Shown: positions 7,738 through 10,569 of the stretch, piece by piece
Layout of the letters: each line of letters begins with the position of its first letter
Numbering within the stretch: position 1 is the stretch's first letter
NCBI GenBank assembly: GCA_002497895.1
Contig: DAFD01000025.1
Location: 1,553-12,121, forward strand
From: Euryarchaeota archaeon UBA175
GTDB taxonomy: Archaea; Thermoplasmatota; Poseidoniia; Poseidoniales; Thalassarchaeaceae
Direction of reading: 5' to 3'
Length of the DNA: 10,569 bases
Notes under the pieces: generated by a model
Seen by the model: only the letters and a program-made list of their open reading frames with translations
Database searches by the model: none
What the model was told of the DNA's origin: nothing
Program-made: the position numbers and the translations under genes

Positions 7738-8664
7738 TCAAATCTCAAGCTCGATGTTCAGGTTCTGGATGAGTTCCTTGTACCTGTTACGAATCGTAAC
7801 CTCGGTCACGCCAGCCACCTCAGCAACCTCGCGCTGGGTTCGGCGCTTACCGCACAAAACCGAGGCGATGTAGATAATCGAAGCAGCGATTCCAGTCGGA
7901 CCGCGCCCGCTGGTCAACTCCTTCTCCTGAGCCTTTGCGATGAGTTCGTACGCCTTCGCCTGAACTTCCGCGTCTAGGTCAAGGCCTGAGCAGAATCGAG
8001 GAATGTAATCCTCGGGCTTGGTAGGTGGAATCTTCATCTTCAATTCGCGCACCATGAATCGGTAGGTGCGGCCAATCTCCTTACGACCGGTTCGGCTAGC
8101 CTCGCCAATCTCATCTAGAGTTCGCGGATTGTTGCACTGACGGCAGGCAGCATAGAGAGAAGCAGCAGCCACACCTTCGATGGAACGGCCACGGATGAGT
8201 CTCTTCTCTACCGCCTTCTTGTAGTTCACAGCCGCTGTCTCGCGGATACTCTTTGGCAAATCTAGGCGACTGGCCATGCGATCCAACTCAGCAAGAGCCA
8301 TTGCAAGATTGCGCTCGGTTGCATTACTCACGCGCGAGCGCTTCTGCCACTTCCTCATTCGATAGAATTGAGAGCGGTAGCGCGAAGAAATCGTCTTACC
8401 AGAGTAATCCTTGTTCTGCCAATCAATATCTGTCGAGAGACCTTTGTCATGCAGCATGACAGTCATCGGAGCACCGGTTCGTGCACGCTGATCTCCCTGC
8501 TCCGGGCTGAACACGCGCCACTCGGCACCCTGATCGATTACCTTGTCTTCGAGAACAAGTCCGCAGTCATCGCAGACGACTTCTCCTCGAGTCTCGTCTC
8601 GGTTCAGATTTCTCGAACCGCATTCGCTACACTTCACTATGTCTTCAACCAGATATTCTGACAT
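7738..8664 (-). CDS. tfb: Transcription initiation factor B (archaeal TFIIB homologue)
   Basis: TFB binds the TBP-TATA complex, contacts the BRE and recruits RNA polymerase; it is a general archaeal initiation factor. The product has 308 residues, the normal length. The N-terminal zinc ribbon has C12, C15, C31 and C34. The B-reader and linker follow (about 50-95, with RARTGAPMT at 60-68). Two cyclin-like repeats then follow at about 112-207 and 213-304. Each carries its signature: [18 protein letters not shown] (158-175) and [18 protein letters not shown] (251-268). A helix-turn-helix at about 276-298 ([20 protein letters not shown]) is the expected BRE reader. AAGGAGGT lies 8 bases before the ATG and a TATA box lies further upstream, so both transcription and translation signals are strong. 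Many archaea carry several tfb copies; whether this is the main one cannot be judged here. The unknown 443-residue gene follows after 15 bases. Confidence 0.97.
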   Translation of the reverse strand: MSEYLVEDIVKCSECGSRNLNRDETRGEVVCDDCGLVLEDKVIDQGAEWRVFSPEQGDQRARTGAPMTVMLHDKGLSTDIDWQNKDYSGKTISSRYRSQFYRMRKWQKRSRVSNATERNLAMALAELDRMASRLDLPKSIRETAAVNYKKAVEKRLIRGRSIEGVAAASLYAACRQCNNPRTLDEIGEASRTGRKEIGRTYRFMVRELKMKIPPTKPEDYIPRFCSGLDLDAEVQAKAYELIAKAQEKELTSGRGPTGIAASIIYIASVLCGKRRTQREVAEVAGVTEVTIRNRYKELIQNLNIELEI

Positions 8665-8672
8665 TCAATCAA

Positions 8673-8680
8673 ACCTCCTT
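8673..8680 (-). promoter_or_regulatory. Strong Shine-Dalgarno site of tfb
   Basis: Read on the minus strand this is AAGGAGGT, 8 bases before the tfb ATG at 8664. It is the best ribosome-binding site in the window and confirms the start codon. Confidence 0.8.
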
Positions 8681-8716
8681 TCAGACAGAAAGGTAATATA
8701 TTCGCAAAGGACTTCC

Positions 8717-8724
8717 TATTTAAA
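8717..8724 (-). promoter_or_regulatory. TATA box of tfb
   Basis: On the minus strand the sequence is TTTAAATA, a full match to the archaeal TATA consensus. It stands out from its surroundings. With the usual 25-27 base spacing, transcription would start near 8695, giving a leader of about 30 bases that contains the strong ribosome site. The element is nearly symmetric (TATTTAAA on the plus strand), so it might also serve the divergent aconitase gene with a leader of about 85-90 bases. Confidence 0.65.
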
Positions 8725-8730
8725 CCTTAG

Positions 8731-8763
8731 AGATTAGTAGAATACTCTATCAATCGCTAATCT
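8731..8763. repeat. Inverted repeat in the tfb/aconitase divergent promoter region
   Basis: AGATTAG (8731-8737) and CTAATCT (8757-8763) are perfect 7-base reverse complements with a 19-base spacer. They lie just upstream of the tfb TATA box and in front of the aconitase gene. The half-site spacing (26 bases start to start) would put both on one helix face to within about half a turn. It could be an operator for a dimeric regulator, but a 7-base match in an AT-rich region can arise by chance. Confidence 0.3.
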
Positions 8764-8825
8764 GCGAGCCTATCCCTTGCTTCGCGAACGGTGAAATAGC
8801 AACGGACCTTAGCGAGTCTGTAAGA

Positions 8826-8831
8826 GAGGTG
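8826..8831 (+). promoter_or_regulatory. Shine-Dalgarno site that decides the aconitase start
   Basis: GAGGTG lies 5 bases before GTG 8837, which I take as the start. The later in-frame GTG at 8855 has no such site. The ATG at 8835 is in another frame and stops within eight codons. Confidence 0.65.
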
Positions 8832-8836
8832 CTGAT

Positions 8837-10569
8837 GTGGAGTCGTGGCCGCCGGTGAAAGTGAGTCTGACTCCCGGTAAGAGGGTGCTTTTCCTGACAA
8901 AAGACCTCGGGTTGATTCGGAAGCAATTGTACGAAGGACTCGACTTGAAGATGGAAGATTTGTCCGTCGACGACTTGTTGGATGACATCAATACAGATGT
9001 GATGACTCCCGCTTGGGTTTGCTTCGACCATGATCCCGCTGTGCTCGCTGAGAACGCTTACGCCGGCCTGCTACACGAAGGACGTCGGGTCTTCGAACCA
9101 CGCGCTATGATGGATGGTGGCTTCGAAGTGATTGTGAGTGGTCACAGAAAAGGAACTGGAAGCAGCCGTGAGACAGCTGCTCAATGTGAGCGATGGTCAG
9201 GTATCCGCATCGTCATCGCTGCTTCATTTGCGCCCATCCACGAACGGAATAACATCAATCTCGGCCAGTTGATGGGCGACCATTCGATGCTCGAACGCTT
9301 GCAAAACGGTGAGAGTATCGGCCTTGCTGAGTTCACCGATAAGTACGACCCTGTAACTCAACTAATCATCGAGAATGGTGGAATTTTCCCATTCGCGAAG
9401 AAATTGAAGGGGGGTGAGGTGGCCTTGCCAACAGTGAGTACAGAGCCTGTTCCTATGACAATGGCTGAGAAGATGATCTCAAACAAACTGCTCGGTCAGA
9501 ACGGTATACGGGGATACGTGAAACCGGGTGATGCAGTTCTTGCTCAAGTTGATGGAGGATATTCTCACGAATTCACCACTGCGCAAGTTCACAACTTCCT
9601 CGCAGCCGAGTACGGCGGCGATTATGTCTTGCCAAACCCACCGAAATTCGCCGTCTTCGAGGATCACTTACTGTACGCGACAGGCGTAGCCCGATTCAGT
9701 AAATTCGCAGATAAAATCCAGATGCTACGCGACCTGCAAGTAGTATTCCAGCGACACACAGGTGTGCGAGACTATTCTGCAGTTGACGGGGTGAGCCCAG
9801 GTATTTGTCATCAAGTGGCGCGTGAGGAATTCATCGATGTTGGAGATTTCATTCAAGCAACAGATAGCCACACTTGCATGGGAGGAGCAAGTAACGCACT
9901 CACATACGGAGTTGGCTCTACTGAGTATGCAAACCTCGTTCACAACCAATTCGCCTTCGTCAAAGTTCCCGAAAGCATCCGCTTCGAATTGGTAGGCAAC
10001 CTCGACCCAGGGTGCACTGCGAAGGATGTGATTTTGCATATTTTGTGGAAATATGCAGCACAGTCAGATACTCTCGACCGCTCGATGGAATTCGGTGGTA
10101 CGGGGCTTGCTTCACTCTCTATGGACGAGCGAGCAACGCTGTGCAACATGGCGACTGAGTGCTCGGCAAAAACCGGCATTTGCGAGCCGGATGACCTGAC
10201 AGTTGAGTGGTTGCTCGAGCGTCGTGATGGCTTGACTGAAGAAGATGTGCGGGCAGCCTTTGTGCTGCCCGACGAAGATGCAGAGTATCATGGTGGAGTT
10301 CACACAATCGATCTATCTTCGATTCGTCCAATGGTGGCGCATCCAGGCGATCCAGATGCTGGTATTCCCTCCGATCCAACTAACGGAGCTTACATCGATG
10401 AGTTGGGTGAAGTTGCTATCGACATCGCTTATGCTGGCTCTTGCACGGCTGGAAAAGACGATGATTTCGCTTACTACGCGATGGTTACCAGTGCTGCTCT
10501 CAAGGCAGGGCTGACCATTGCAGAGGGTGTGGATTGCTACATCCAATTCGGCTCAAAGACAGTGAAAGA
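8837..10569 (+). CDS. Aconitase-family hydro-lyase with N-terminal swivel domain (C-terminus beyond the window)
   Basis: The frame is open from an in-frame stop at 8810-8812 to the window end, giving 577 residues without the C-terminus. The [4Fe-4S] enzyme probably interconverts citrate and isocitrate. Domain order is unusual. A swivel (LeuD-like) domain comes first, with GHRKGTGSSRE at 102-112, where S109 and R111 match the catalytic Ser and Arg of aconitase domain 4. The LeuC/aconitase core follows from about M207. It shows VDGGYSHEFTT, a GICHQV segment, DSHT (343-346) and the first cluster cysteine C536 in GSCTAGKDDDF. The other two cluster cysteines must lie beyond the window. Swivel-first order is that of AcnB, but the AcnB HEAT-like domain is absent. 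3-isopropylmalate or homoaconitate dehydratase is an alternative; icd nearby and the fusion favour aconitase (inference). GTG 8837 is chosen for its ribosome site. A weak TATA-like GAAATAG (8793-8799) or the shared TATA at 8717 may drive it. Confidence 0.93.
   Translation, partial: MESWPPVKVSLTPGKRVLFLTKDLGLIRKQLYEGLDLKMEDLSVDDLLDDINTDVMTPAWVCFDHDPAVLAENAYAGLLHEGRRVFEPRAMMDGGFEVIVSGHRKGTGSSRETAAQCERWSGIRIVIAASFAPIHERNNINLGQLMGDHSMLERLQNGESIGLAEFTDKYDPVTQLIIENGGIFPFAKKLKGGEVALPTVSTEPVPMTMAEKMISNKLLGQNGIRGYVKPGDAVLAQVDGGYSHEFTTAQVHNFLAAEYGGDYVLPNPPKFAVFEDHLLYATGVARFSKFADKIQMLRDLQVVFQRHTGVRDYSAVDGVSPGICHQVAREEFIDVGDFIQATDSHTCMGGASNALTYGVGSTEYANLVHNQFAFVKVPESIRFELVGNLDPGCTAKDVILHILWKYAAQSDTLDRSMEFGGTGLASLSMDERATLCNMATECSAKTGICEPDDLTVEWLLERRDGLTEEDVRAAFVLPDEDAEYHGGVHTIDLSSIRPMVAHPGDPDAGIPSDPTNGAYIDELGEVAIDIAYAGSCTAGKDDDFAYYAMVTSAALKAGLTIAEGVDCYIQFGSKTVK

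Noticed and set aside
1..10569. tRNA, rRNA, CRISPR, insertion sequences, defence cassette or other accessory system
   Set aside because: I saw no cloverleaf-like sequence, spaced repeats, transposase motifs or terminal repeats. Nearly all sequence is occupied by housekeeping-type genes, so I do not claim a novel system.

Overview
The window most likely comes from an archaeon. The decisive gene is a complete archaeal/eukaryotic-type transcription factor B (TFB) with an N-terminal zinc ribbon and two cyclin-like repeats. It is preceded by a textbook archaeal TATA box (TTTAAATA) and a strong Shine-Dalgarno site. Several of the metabolic genes look bacterial: an E. coli-like NADP isocitrate dehydrogenase and an alphaproteobacterial-like B12-dependent ribonucleotide reductase. 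A mesophilic, aerobic archaeon with many bacterial-type genes, such as marine Euryarchaeota of the Poseidoniales (Marine Group II) type, would fit. That taxonomic placement is inference from gene content, not proven by the sequence.

Layout. Positions 1-2055 (minus strand) hold the N-terminal 275 codons of a DEAD-box RNA helicase, directly behind a complete isocitrate dehydrogenase gene; the icd stop and the helicase start codon abut. Positions 2056-2171 are a short divergent intergenic region. Positions 2172-6389 (plus strand) hold a small OsmC-family protein, a 174-base leader region with a perfect hairpin and a possible 23-codon upstream ORF, and a very large class II ribonucleotide reductase (1216 residues). 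Positions 6391-8664 (minus strand) hold TFB followed by an unrecognised, all-helical 443-residue protein, probably one transcript. Its stop codon lies one base from the reductase stop codon in a convergent arrangement. Positions 8665-8836 are a divergent promoter region. Positions 8837-10569 (plus strand) hold an aconitase-family enzyme that runs off the window end and has its swivel domain at the N-terminus.

How the genes relate. Aconitase and isocitrate dehydrogenase catalyse consecutive TCA-cycle steps (citrate to isocitrate to 2-oxoglutarate plus NADPH), although they are separated by about 6.8 kb and lie on opposite strands. The ribonucleotide reductase makes deoxynucleotides using adenosylcobalamin and needs thiol reductant ultimately drawn from NADPH. 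TFB is a general initiation factor, and the helicase acts in RNA metabolism. This looks like a housekeeping region. I see no defence system, mobile element, CRISPR array, tRNA or rRNA. The points most worth a second look are the unknown protein behind TFB, the nrdJ leader, the swivel-first aconitase and the bacterial character of nrdJ and icd. No stretch longer than 300 bases is without a gene.
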